A stretch of DNA of 6,056 bases from Deltaproteobacteria bacterium. Lineage in GTDB: Bacteria > Myxococcota > B64-G9. The notes beneath the pieces are model-generated. The model did no database searches, was not told where the DNA came from, and saw only the letters and a list, made by a program, of their open reading frames with translations. The stretch lies in the NCBI GenBank assembly GCA_003647095.1, contig QMME01000262.1, positions 1 through 6,056 of the forward strand, written 5' to 3'. Shown here piece by piece: positions 1 through 5,449 of the stretch. The position numbers and the translations under genes are program-made. How positions within the stretch are numbered: the stretch's first letter is position 1; every line of letters starts with the position of its first letter.

Positions 1-606
1 AGCGGTGAACTGTTCCTGGAAATGGAGAGGTTTGACAGGGTCGGCACCAGCGGCCGGCTTGGCCTGATCACCTTGCATGCCCTGGACAACCAGTTCGTCG
101 GGAGACTGAGTTCCTGGAGCGATTCCGCACGGGAACTCGCGGCTCAGCACCGGATAACCGCCACCATGCTCCGGAATATCCGCTGGCTCGAGTTGTTTGG
201 ACTGTTCATAGGCAACACGGACATGCATCACGGCAACGTATCCTTCATTGCCCAGGGAACCAGGATTGTCAGACTTGCTCCGGCCTATGACATGCTCCCG
301 ATGCTCTACGCGCCAAGAGAATACCATCCCACACTACCTGGAGACCCTTCCAGGATCGCACCGGTAACGCCAACCGGTTTCTCGTCCACTCTCGAGCGGG
401 ACGCGGAAGTGGAATACGTCTCTTCAATGAGGACATTTCCCGAGCTGGTTCCACCAGCGAGAATCCCCCTCTACGATGACATCTGGAACCCGGTTCTCGC
501 TGCCGCCCTTGTCTACTGGCAAAGAGTATCCAACCACCCTTACGTCTCGGACGATTTCCGTACCATCGCCCGGGGCAATGTCATCAAGCTCAAGAACATC
601 CGCTGA
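1..606 (+). CDS. HipA-like Ser/Thr kinase, C-terminal part (5' end outside window)
   Basis: The frame is open from base 1, and the first Met codon (22-24) is internal, so the true start lies left of the window; about 201 codons are visible. The HipA C-terminal kinase signature is clear. The motif GNTDMHHGN (211-237) supplies the catalytic Asp (codon 220-222) and the Asn metal ligand (235-237), and APAYDMLP supplies the second metal-binding Asp (289-291). Family knowledge: HipA proteins are kinases; the classical toxin phosphorylates glutamyl-tRNA synthetase and is held by a HipB antitoxin. The ERFDRVG and ALDNQFVG stretches remind me of the YjjJ branch, which usually has no separate HipB; this sub-assignment is from memory. 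All three key active-site residues are kept, so the kinase half looks intact. No antitoxin gene follows it. G+C is in the high fifties, clearly below the rest of the window, which could mean acquisition by transfer. Confidence 0.88.
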   Translation, partial: SGELFLEMERFDRVGTSGRLGLITLHALDNQFVGRLSSWSDSARELAAQHRITATMLRNIRWLELFGLFIGNTDMHHGNVSFIAQGTRIVRLAPAYDMLPMLYAPREYHPTLPGDPSRIAPVTPTGFSSTLERDAEVEYVSSMRTFPELVPPARIPLYDDIWNPVLAAALVYWQRVSNHPYVSDDFRTIARGNVIKLKNIR

Positions 607-648
607 TCCCGAGCATTGCCAGGAACAACCTTCGGGCGACAAGAAGAG

Positions 649-682
649 CCCCCCCGACACTGCAAGAAGCGACGTTGGGGGG
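649..682. terminator. C-run/G-run inverted repeat, possible weak terminator
   Basis: A run of seven C (649-655) can pair with six G (677-682) across a loop of about 21 bases, 43 bases after the HipA-like stop codon. It lies between two convergent genes, where a two-way transcription stop would be expected. No T-tract follows on either strand and the loop is long, so it does not meet the usual intrinsic-terminator pattern. The rest of 607-707 shows nothing else that I can name. Confidence 0.25.
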
Positions 683-707
683 TTCAGAATGGCGAGGCGA
701 GAACCTC

Positions 708-1088
708 TCAGGGCCGTGAGCCGGCGGCCTCGCCCACCAGGCGGGCAACCCAGGCCTGGGGCTGCATCAGCGCCTGGCCGGTGGCCCGGCCGCCGAAGCG
801 CCGGATGGTGGCCCGCCAGGGCACCGTCTTCATCTGGTAGTCGGCGTCGCGGTTGTAGGCCAGCGCCCGTTGCAGGTCGCCGCCGGCCAGCAGCACCAGA
901 AGATCCATGACCGCCTTGCCGCCGGACTTGCCGGTCTCGTCGACCACGAACCAGGCCCCGCACTCGACGCACCGCCCCCCCAGCACCTCGTCCAGGCTGT
1001 AGGTGCCCGCCAGCGGCTCCGGCCGCGGCAGCTCCTCGAAGCAGAAGGGGCAGCCGGGCCGGGGTACTCTCTTGCGCGGGACGGGCAT
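708..1088 (-). CDS. Small zinc-ribbon protein of unknown function
   Basis: The product is 126 residues. The N-terminal third carries two CxxC knuckles, C13-PF-C16 and C40-VE-C43, separated by 23 residues, a typical zinc-ribbon layout. The remainder has a short hydrophobic stretch (about residues 60-70, MDLLVLLAGG) and a basic-aromatic tail containing WRATIRRFGG. There is no signal peptide, so it is probably cytoplasmic. I do not recognise the family and give no function. The start is the ATG at 1086-1088. The frame is open further upstream but shows no start codon as good, and no strong Shine-Dalgarno precedes this ATG. It lies 52 bases downstream of the Cys-rich lipoprotein gene on the same strand, so cotranscription is likely. 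Pronounced third-position GC and the conserved-looking Cys spacing support a real gene over overlapping frames on the other strand. Confidence 0.72.
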   Translation of the reverse strand: MPVPRKRVPRPGCPFCFEELPRPEPLAGTYSLDEVLGGRCVECGAWFVVDETGKSGGKAVMDLLVLLAGGDLQRALAYNRDADYQMKTVPWRATIRRFGGRATGQALMQPQAWVARLVGEAAGSRP

Positions 1089-1097
1089 GGTCAGCGC

Positions 1098-1109
1098 CGC
1101 CGGCCGGCG
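1098..1109. repeat. 12-bp perfect palindrome CGCCGGCCGGCG between two minus-strand genes
   Basis: The sequence equals its own reverse complement. It is followed by a second, shorter palindrome, CGCCGGCG (1111-1118). It lies in the 52-base gap between the lipoprotein stop and the zinc-ribbon start. The identical 12-mer occurs again at 4715-4726 inside the peptidase gene. It could form a small structure in the intercistronic mRNA, but no T-tract follows and I do not call it a terminator. Confidence 0.5.
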
Positions 1110-1140
1110 CCGCCGGCGCGACCGTGGTGGCAGACCCGGG

Positions 1141-1698
1141 TCATTCGCAGAAGGGCAGGCCGCAGCCGCAGGCGCACTGGGCGAAGACGGTGTCCATGTC
1201 GTCGCCGATCTCGTCGCAGCTCTTGCCGGTGACGCAGTTGCCGACGCAGTTGAGGGCGTCGTCGCTTATGATGCGCAGTATTATCATGTCGTCATCGGTC
1301 TTGAACTCGGTCACGCACTGGTTCACGTCGACGGTGTCGTCACATTCCTTGGTCTTGTTGCAGGCGCTGTTGGCCAGCCCGTCGACGTTGCTCTCCGGCT
1401 CCTGCTGGGCGGCCTCCAACAGGCAGGCGTCGGGATTGAAGTTGTCGTCGCAAGGCATGTTGAGGATGCAATCCGTGGCGTAGTTCCAGGCCGAGGCACG
1501 TATTACCTCGGTCATGTCCGGGCAGTCGCCGAGGCACGCCTGCTCGTCCTCGGCGCTGCCGCATTCGCCCACCTTGGCGCATACCTTCTGGCAGTCTTCC
1601 TCCGAACCACCGCCGCCATCCGAGGAACCACAGGCGGACACCGCCAGCCCCAGAACGAAAAGGGCGCTTACCGTTACGGCCATCAGGGGTCTCTTCAT
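1141..1698 (-). CDS. Cys-rich secreted lipoprotein with duplicated Cys pattern
   Basis: The product is 185 residues. It begins with a lipoprotein signal: MKRP, a hydrophobic stretch, then the lipobox VSAC with the lipidated Cys at 23. A Gly/Ser-rich linker follows (24-32). The mature part has 18 further Cys residues. Two units align by spacing: C40, C46, C55, C77 and C113, C119, C128, C151, with gaps of 6, 9, 22 and 6, 9, 23. The tail, after a few acidic residues, ends in a CxCxC cluster and a final Cys (175, 177, 179, 184). The protein is strongly acidic. Such spacing suggests a disulfide-bonded surface or periplasmic domain tethered to a membrane; Cys-rich lipoproteins of this style are common in Myxococcota and relatives. 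The function is unknown. The ATG at 1696-1698 is chosen because AAGGAGG (reverse complement of 1707-1713) lies 8 bases upstream and the signal peptide starts there. The zinc-ribbon gene follows it. Confidence 0.9.
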   Translation of the reverse strand: MKRPLMAVTVSALFVLGLAVSACGSSDGGGGSEEDCQKVCAKVGECGSAEDEQACLGDCPDMTEVIRASAWNYATDCILNMPCDDNFNPDACLLEAAQQEPESNVDGLANSACNKTKECDDTVDVNQCVTEFKTDDDMIILRIISDDALNCVGNCVTGKSCDEIGDDMDTVFAQCACGCGLPFCE

Positions 1699-1706
1699 CT
1701 CGTCTT

Positions 1707-1713
1707 CCTCCTT
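1707..1713 (-). promoter_or_regulatory. Ribosome binding site of the lipoprotein gene
   Basis: The minus strand reads AAGGAGG, a full Shine-Dalgarno match, 8 bases before the ATG at 1696-1698. It fixes the lipoprotein start. Confidence 0.85.
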
Positions 1714-1718
1714 GTCCG

Positions 1719-1734
1719 GTTGTCAATTCACAAC
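1719..1734. promoter_or_regulatory. 16-bp near-palindrome, candidate operator or 5' UTR hairpin
   Basis: GTTGTCAATTCACAAC is a dyad in which seven of eight base pairs match (only 1724/1729 fails), centred on AATT. It lies 20 bases upstream of the lipoprotein ATG, just before its ribosome binding site. It could be a repressor site or a small hairpin in the leader. Only one copy is visible, so the role is inference. Confidence 0.35.
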
Positions 1735-1845
1735 GACACGATTCCTAGCACAATCGGCGGCGCCGGTCCACAATGCGTTTCGGTATTTTTTTTTCTTGAA
1801 CTGCAAGGTCATCGCCACTAGTTAGCAACAGGAAGGAAAACACAC

Positions 1846-1850
1846 GGGAG
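1846..1850 (+). promoter_or_regulatory. Ribosome binding site of the peptidase gene
   Basis: GGGAG lies 9 bases before the ATG at 1860. A purine-rich stretch, GGAAGGAAAA (1831-1840), lies further upstream. The GGGAG spacing and the signal peptide immediately after the ATG support this start. Confidence 0.6.
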
Positions 1851-1859
1851 AGCGAGAAG

Positions 1860-4763
1860 ATGAGAGCAACCGGCAAGACCATTTCCTGCATCCTGCCCCT
1901 GCTGCTGCTGGCCGCACCGGCCAGAGCCGGCGACGGCACGGCGGGCTTCATCACCAATGCCCGCCAGCTCACCTTCGCCGGGCGCCGGGCCGGCGAGGGG
2001 TACTTCAGCCCGGACGGCCGGCTGATGATCTTCCAGTCGGAGCGTGAGCCGGAAAATCCCTTCTTCCAGATCTACCTGATGGATCTTTCCACCGGCGACA
2101 CCCGGCGGCTGTCTCCGGGCACCGGCCGCACCACCTGCTCCTGGCTGCATCCCGACGGCCGGAGGGCCCTGTTCTCCTCCACCCACGCCGATCCCCGGGC
2201 CCGGGAGAAGCAACGCCAGGAGATCGAGCGCCGGAAGAAGAAGGAAGGGCGGCGACACCGGTGGAACTACGACGAGCACTACGACATCTTCGATGTCGAC
2301 CTGGCCAGCGGCAAGATGAAAAACCTCACCCACACCCGGGGCTACGACGCCGAGGGTTCCTACAGCCCGGACGGCAAGACAATCCTCTTCGCCTCCAACC
2401 GCCTGGCTTACCGGCAGCAGCTCGAAGGCGAGAAACTGCGCCAGTTCGAGCGCGATCCCTCCGTGGCCATGGACCTGTACCTCATGAACGCCGACGGCAG
2501 CGGGGTGCGGCGGCTCACCACGGCCTGGGGCCAGGACGGCGGGCCGTTCTTTTCCGCGGACGGCAAGCACATCGTCTGGCGCCGTTTCTCCCTCGACGGC
2601 CTGCACGCCGAGATCTGGCTCATGGACTCGGACGGCGGCAACCAGCACCAGCTCACCCACCTCGGTGCCATGTCCTGGGCGCCTTTCTTCCATCCCTCGG
2701 GCGAGTACATCATCTTCACCACCAACCGGCACGGCTTCGATAACTTCGAGCTGTACATCATAGACAGCGCCGGCCGGCACGAGCCGGTCAGGGTCACCGA
2801 CCTGCCCGGCTTCGACGGCCTGCCGGTGTTCACCCCCGACGGCCGGCACCTGGCCTGGACCAGCAACCGTACCCCCAATCACCAGGGCCAGATCTTCCTG
2901 GCCGACTGGAACCACCAGCTGGCCCGCTACCGGTTGGGGTTGAGCCGGCACCGGCCGGCCGCCCCGGCCCCGCCCGCCGGCGGCTACCTCCGCCCGGCGC
3001 GACGAACCCGGGCGGAGATCCGCGGCGCCGACATCTCCCGGCACGTGCACTACCTGGCCTCCCGGAAGCTGGCCGGCCGCCTGGCCGGCACCCGGGGCGA
3101 GCGGCTGGCCACCGCCTACGTGGCCAGGACCTTCCGTTCCCTGGGGCTGCAACCGGCCGGGGAGGACGGGGGCTACTTCCAGCCCTTCGACTTCGTGCGC
3201 GGCATCCGGCCCGGCCCCGGCAACAGCCTGGTAACCACCGCGGGAAAGAAGTGGCGCCGCGGCTGCGACTGGCAACCCCTGCCCTACTCGCAGAACGGCT
3301 CCGTCGACAAGCGCCCGCTGGTCTTCGTGGGCCACGGCATCAGCGCCGAACTCGAGGGCCAGCGGATAGACGACTACGCCGACCTGCCCGTCAAGGGAGC
3401 CTGGGTGATGCTGCTGCGCGATCTCCCCGGCGGGCTGGACCAGGCCGAGCGCCTGGCCCTCGCCCCCTGGGCGGACCTGCGCCGCCAGGTGGCCGAGGCC
3501 AAGGCCCGGGGAGCCGCCGGGGTCATCGCCGTCACTCCCCCCGGGGCCGGCTTCAAGAAGGAGCTGGTGCCGCTCACCGTCCAGGGCACCGCCCAGCGGG
3601 CCGGGCTGGTGGCGCTGTCGATCACTACCCGCCTGGCCGACGAGTTGCTGCGCCCGGCCGGCACCAACCTGGCCGAACTGGCCCGCGCCTGCCGGTTGCC
3701 GGGCGCTTCCTGCGGCCTGGTGGTGAAGGACCAGCAACTGAGCGCCCGGGTGGAGCTGCGCGACATCCCCGGCCGCGCCCGCAACGTGCTCGGCCGCCTG
3801 AGAAGCACTCACCCCGAGAGGCCGCCGCTGCTCATCGGCGCCCACGTCGACCACATCGGCAACGGCGTCGGCCTGGGTTCGCTGGCCCGGCCGGCCGAGC
3901 GCGGCCGGGTACATCCCGGCGCCGATGACAATGCCTCCGGGGTGGCGGTGATGCTGGAGCTGGCCCAGTGGTTCGCCGCCGGGGTGCGCCGGGGCAGCAT
4001 GGCGCTGGAGCGGGATGTCGTCTTCGCCGCCTGGTCGGCAGAGGAGCTGGGCCTGCTGGGCTCCCAGCACTACGTCAAGCTGCTCAAAGGCAAGGACCGG
4101 CAGCTGCCGGCCGCCTGCATCAACATGGACATGGTGGGCCGGCTGCGCGACCGGCTGGTGCTCTACGGCCTGGAGACCAGCCCCCGCTGGGCGGAGCTGG
4201 TAGAGCAGGCCAACGTGGCGCTGGGTCTGCCGGTGCTGGTGCAGAACGAGAGCATGCTGCCCACCGACGCCACCTCCTTCGCCCTGGCCCGGGTGCCGGT
4301 GCTGTCGGCCTTCACCGGCCTGCACGACGAGTACAACACCCCCCGGGACCGGCCCCGCACGCTCAACTACCCCGGGGCCGCGCGCATCGGCCGCCTGCTG
4401 GCCGAGGTGGCCCGGCGCCTGGCCGCCGCCGCGCAGGCCCCCGTCTACAGCGCCCCGGCCAAGAAGCCACCCGCCGCCGGCGGGCGCCACGGCATGCGCG
4501 CGTCGCTGGGCACGGTGCCGGACTTCTCGGCGGTGGACGTACGCGGGGTCAAGCTCTCCGGTGTCCGCCCCGGCAGTCCCGCCGCCCGGGCCGGGGTGCG
4601 GGCCGGCGACGTGGTGGTGGAGCTGGCCGGGCAGAAGATCGAGAACCTCTACGATTACGCCCGGGCCATCGGCGCGCTCAAGGTGGGCGCGGCGGCGCAG
4701 CTGGTGGTGGAACGCGCCGGCCGGCGCATGGAGTTCACGGTGACCCCGGAATCGCGCCGCTGA
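1860..4763 (+). CDS. Exported TolB-like propeller / PA / M28 zinc peptidase / PDZ protein
   Basis: The product is 967 residues. A Sec signal peptide spans about 1-23 (hydrophobic LPLLLLAAP, cleavage after ARA), so it acts in the periplasm or outside. Residues 35-350 form about six WD40-like (PD40) segments, seen as repeated SPDG/TPDG turns and YLMN/WLMD strands, with a very basic charged loop near 111-134. Residues 386-480 lead into an M28 domain that holds a PA-type insert (about 485-600). Peptidase motifs are AHVDH (H662, D664), PGADDNASG (metal-bridging Asp, probably D690), SAEELG (catalytic E728, ligand E729) and NMDMVG (D757). The last ligand, normally His in a DYHTP-like motif, reads EYNTP with Asn at 826. 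A PDZ domain (about 878-963) ends the protein. Family knowledge: M28 enzymes are di-zinc aminopeptidases or carboxypeptidases, and PDZ and propeller parts usually bind substrate or partners. The substrate is unknown. The stop overlaps the phosphatase start. Confidence 0.93.
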   Translation: MRATGKTISCILPLLLLAAPARAGDGTAGFITNARQLTFAGRRAGEGYFSPDGRLMIFQSEREPENPFFQIYLMDLSTGDTRRLSPGTGRTTCSWLHPDGRRALFSSTHADPRAREKQRQEIERRKKKEGRRHRWNYDEHYDIFDVDLASGKMKNLTHTRGYDAEGSYSPDGKTILFASNRLAYRQQLEGEKLRQFERDPSVAMDLYLMNADGSGVRRLTTAWGQDGGPFFSADGKHIVWRRFSLDGLHAEIWLMDSDGGNQHQLTHLGAMSWAPFFHPSGEYIIFTTNRHGFDNFELYIIDSAGRHEPVRVTDLPGFDGLPVFTPDGRHLAWTSNRTPNHQGQIFLADWNHQLARYRLGLSRHRPAAPAPPAGGYLRPARRTRAEIRGADISRHVHYLASRKLAGRLAGTRGERLATAYVARTFRSLGLQPAGEDGGYFQPFDFVRGIRPGPGNSLVTTAGKKWRRGCDWQPLPYSQNGSVDKRPLVFVGHGISAELEGQRIDDYADLPVKGAWVMLLRDLPGGLDQAERLALAPWADLRRQVAEAKARGAAGVIAVTPPGAGFKKELVPLTVQGTAQRAGLVALSITTRLADELLRPAGTNLAELARACRLPGASCGLVVKDQQLSARVELRDIPGRARNVLGRLRSTHPERPPLLIGAHVDHIGNGVGLGSLARPAERGRVHPGADDNASGVAVMLELAQWFAAGVRRGSMALERDVVFAAWSAEELGLLGSQHYVKLLKGKDRQLPAACINMDMVGRLRDRLVLYGLETSPRWAELVEQANVALGLPVLVQNESMLPTDATSFALARVPVLSAFTGLHDEYNTPRDRPRTLNYPGAARIGRLLAEVARRLAAAAQAPVYSAPAKKPPAAGGRHGMRASLGTVPDFSAVDVRGVKLSGVRPGSPAARAGVRAGDVVVELAGQKIENLYDYARAIGALKVGAAAQLVVERAGRRMEFTVTPESRR
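4715..4726. repeat. Second copy of the 12-bp palindrome CGCCGGCCGGCG
   Basis: It is identical to 1098-1109 and lies in the PDZ-coding end of the peptidase gene, where it encodes part of ERAGRR. An 11-of-12 match lies at 2768-2779. All contain the core CCGGCCGG, which I count nine times in the window. Confidence 0.6.
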
Positions 4764-5449
4764 TGATGCTCCACGCCGCCATCTTCGATCTCGACGGCCT
4801 GCTCGTCGACTCCGAGCCCCTGTGGACCCGGGCCGAGCAGGAGATCTTCGCCACCGTGGGCATCGACCTCGACGAGGCCGCCTGCGCCGAGACGGTGGGC
4901 ATGGGCCTGGAGCAGGTGGTCGACTACCGCTACCGGCAACGGCCCTGGGACGGCCCCGGGCGGGCGGAGATCGCCCGGGCCATTCACAGGCGGGTAGTGG
5001 AGCTCGTCCGCGGCGAGGGACGCCCCCTGCCGGGAGCGTTGCCGGCCATCGGGCTGGTGAAACGCCTGGGATGGCGGGTGGGCCTGGCCACCGCCTCGGA
5101 TCACCAGCTCATCGACGCCGCCCTGGGCCGGCTGGGAACGAGGCACCTGTTCGACCACCTGCAATCGGCCCAGGAGGTCGCCCGTGGCAAGCCCCATCCC
5201 GACGTCTACCTGGCCTGCGCCGCGGCGCTGGGAGTGGAGCCGGCCGCCTGCGTGGGCTTCGAAGATTCCCTGCCCGGCCTCCGGGCCATCCGTGCCGCCG
5301 GCATGAAGGCGGTGGCCGTTCCCGAGCGGCGCCTGCGCGGCGCGGCCGGTTTCCAGGCGGCCGACCTGCTTCTCGACAGCCTGGAGCAGCTGGACGAGGA
5401 ACTGCTGCTGGGCTTGTTCGCCCGGGTCGCGCCCGGCACGGGCGGCTAG
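4763..5449 (+). CDS. hxpB: HAD-family hexitol/sugar-phosphate phosphatase (HxpB/YniC-like)
   Basis: The product is 228 residues, close to the 222 of E. coli HxpB (YniC). All HAD motifs are present. Motif I is FDLDG, with nucleophile D9 and acid/base D11, followed by LLVDSEPLW. Motif II is ATASD (around S112), motif III is K143 in GKPHPD, and motif IV is GFEDS (E167, D168). The cap lies between motifs I and II, and its RPWDGPGR segment (about 60-67) matches what I recall of QPWNGPSR in YniC, which separates it from plain phosphoglycolate phosphatases. Known role: a cytoplasmic Mg-dependent phosphatase acting on hexitol and 2-deoxyglucose phosphates; substrate range here is inferred. The start at 4763 overlaps the peptidase stop by one base (TGATG), implying translational coupling; a second ATG at 4766 is equally possible. 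Only a weak Shine-Dalgarno is visible. The stop overlaps that of the convergent gene. Confidence 0.88.
   Translation: MMLHAAIFDLDGLLVDSEPLWTRAEQEIFATVGIDLDEAACAETVGMGLEQVVDYRYRQRPWDGPGRAEIARAIHRRVVELVRGEGRPLPGALPAIGLVKRLGWRVGLATASDHQLIDAALGRLGTRHLFDHLQSAQEVARGKPHPDVYLACAAALGVEPAACVGFEDSLPGLRAIRAAGMKAVAVPERRLRGAAGFQAADLLLDSLEQLDEELLLGLFARVAPGTGG
5446..5449. other. CTAG shared by two convergent stop codons
   Basis: The plus-strand phosphatase ends with TAG at 5447-5449, and the minus-strand DUF4139 gene ends with TAG read from 5448 to 5446. The palindromic tetramer CTAG thus serves as stop for both, leaving no intergenic space. Confidence 0.9.

Larger units (their letters stand above)
1699..1859. 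promoter_or_regulatory. Divergent intergenic region between lipoprotein and peptidase genes
   Basis: This 161-base stretch separates two genes transcribed away from each other, so it should carry both promoters. It is visibly more AT-rich than the flanks. It contains a run of nine T (1786-1794) directly followed by TTGAAC (1796-1801), a reasonable -35-like hexamer for the plus strand. The hexamer 17 bases further on, TAGTTA (1819-1824), is a poor -10 match. For the minus strand I find no convincing -10/-35 pair. I therefore mark the region rather than exact promoters. Confidence 0.5.

Noticed and set aside
424..972. Minus-strand frame across the HipA end and zinc-ribbon gene
   Set aside because: It spans the junction of two better supported genes, is Arg/Gly-rich and contains no recognisable domain.
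1721..1726. Perfect -35 hexamer TTGACA on the minus strand
   Set aside because: A -10 box at normal spacing would fall at the ribosome binding site or start codon of the lipoprotein gene, with no TATAAT-like match. It is more simply part of the near-palindrome.
1786..1794. Run of nine T as an intrinsic terminator on the plus strand
   Set aside because: No good GC stem precedes it; CCG...CGG upstream pairs only three bases. It lies in a divergent promoter region where no plus-strand transcript is expected to end.
1003..1821. Plus-strand frame of 272 codons opposite the lipoprotein gene
   Set aside because: The minus-strand reading has a signal peptide, lipobox, regular Cys pattern and strong ribosome binding site. 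The plus-strand reading has none of these.
1818..4490. Open frame of 890 codons on the minus strand opposite the peptidase gene
   Set aside because: It lies wholly antisense to a clear multi-domain protein. Its translation is low-complexity, Gly/Ala/Pro/Gln/Val-rich with no domain. Long antisense frames are expected at about 70% G+C, where stop codons are rare.
3968..4762. Apparent N-terminal extension of the phosphatase, giving a 493-residue frame
   Set aside because: The added part is an Arg/Gly/Ala-rich out-of-frame reading of the peptidase gene. The HAD fold begins normally a few residues after the ATG at 4763.
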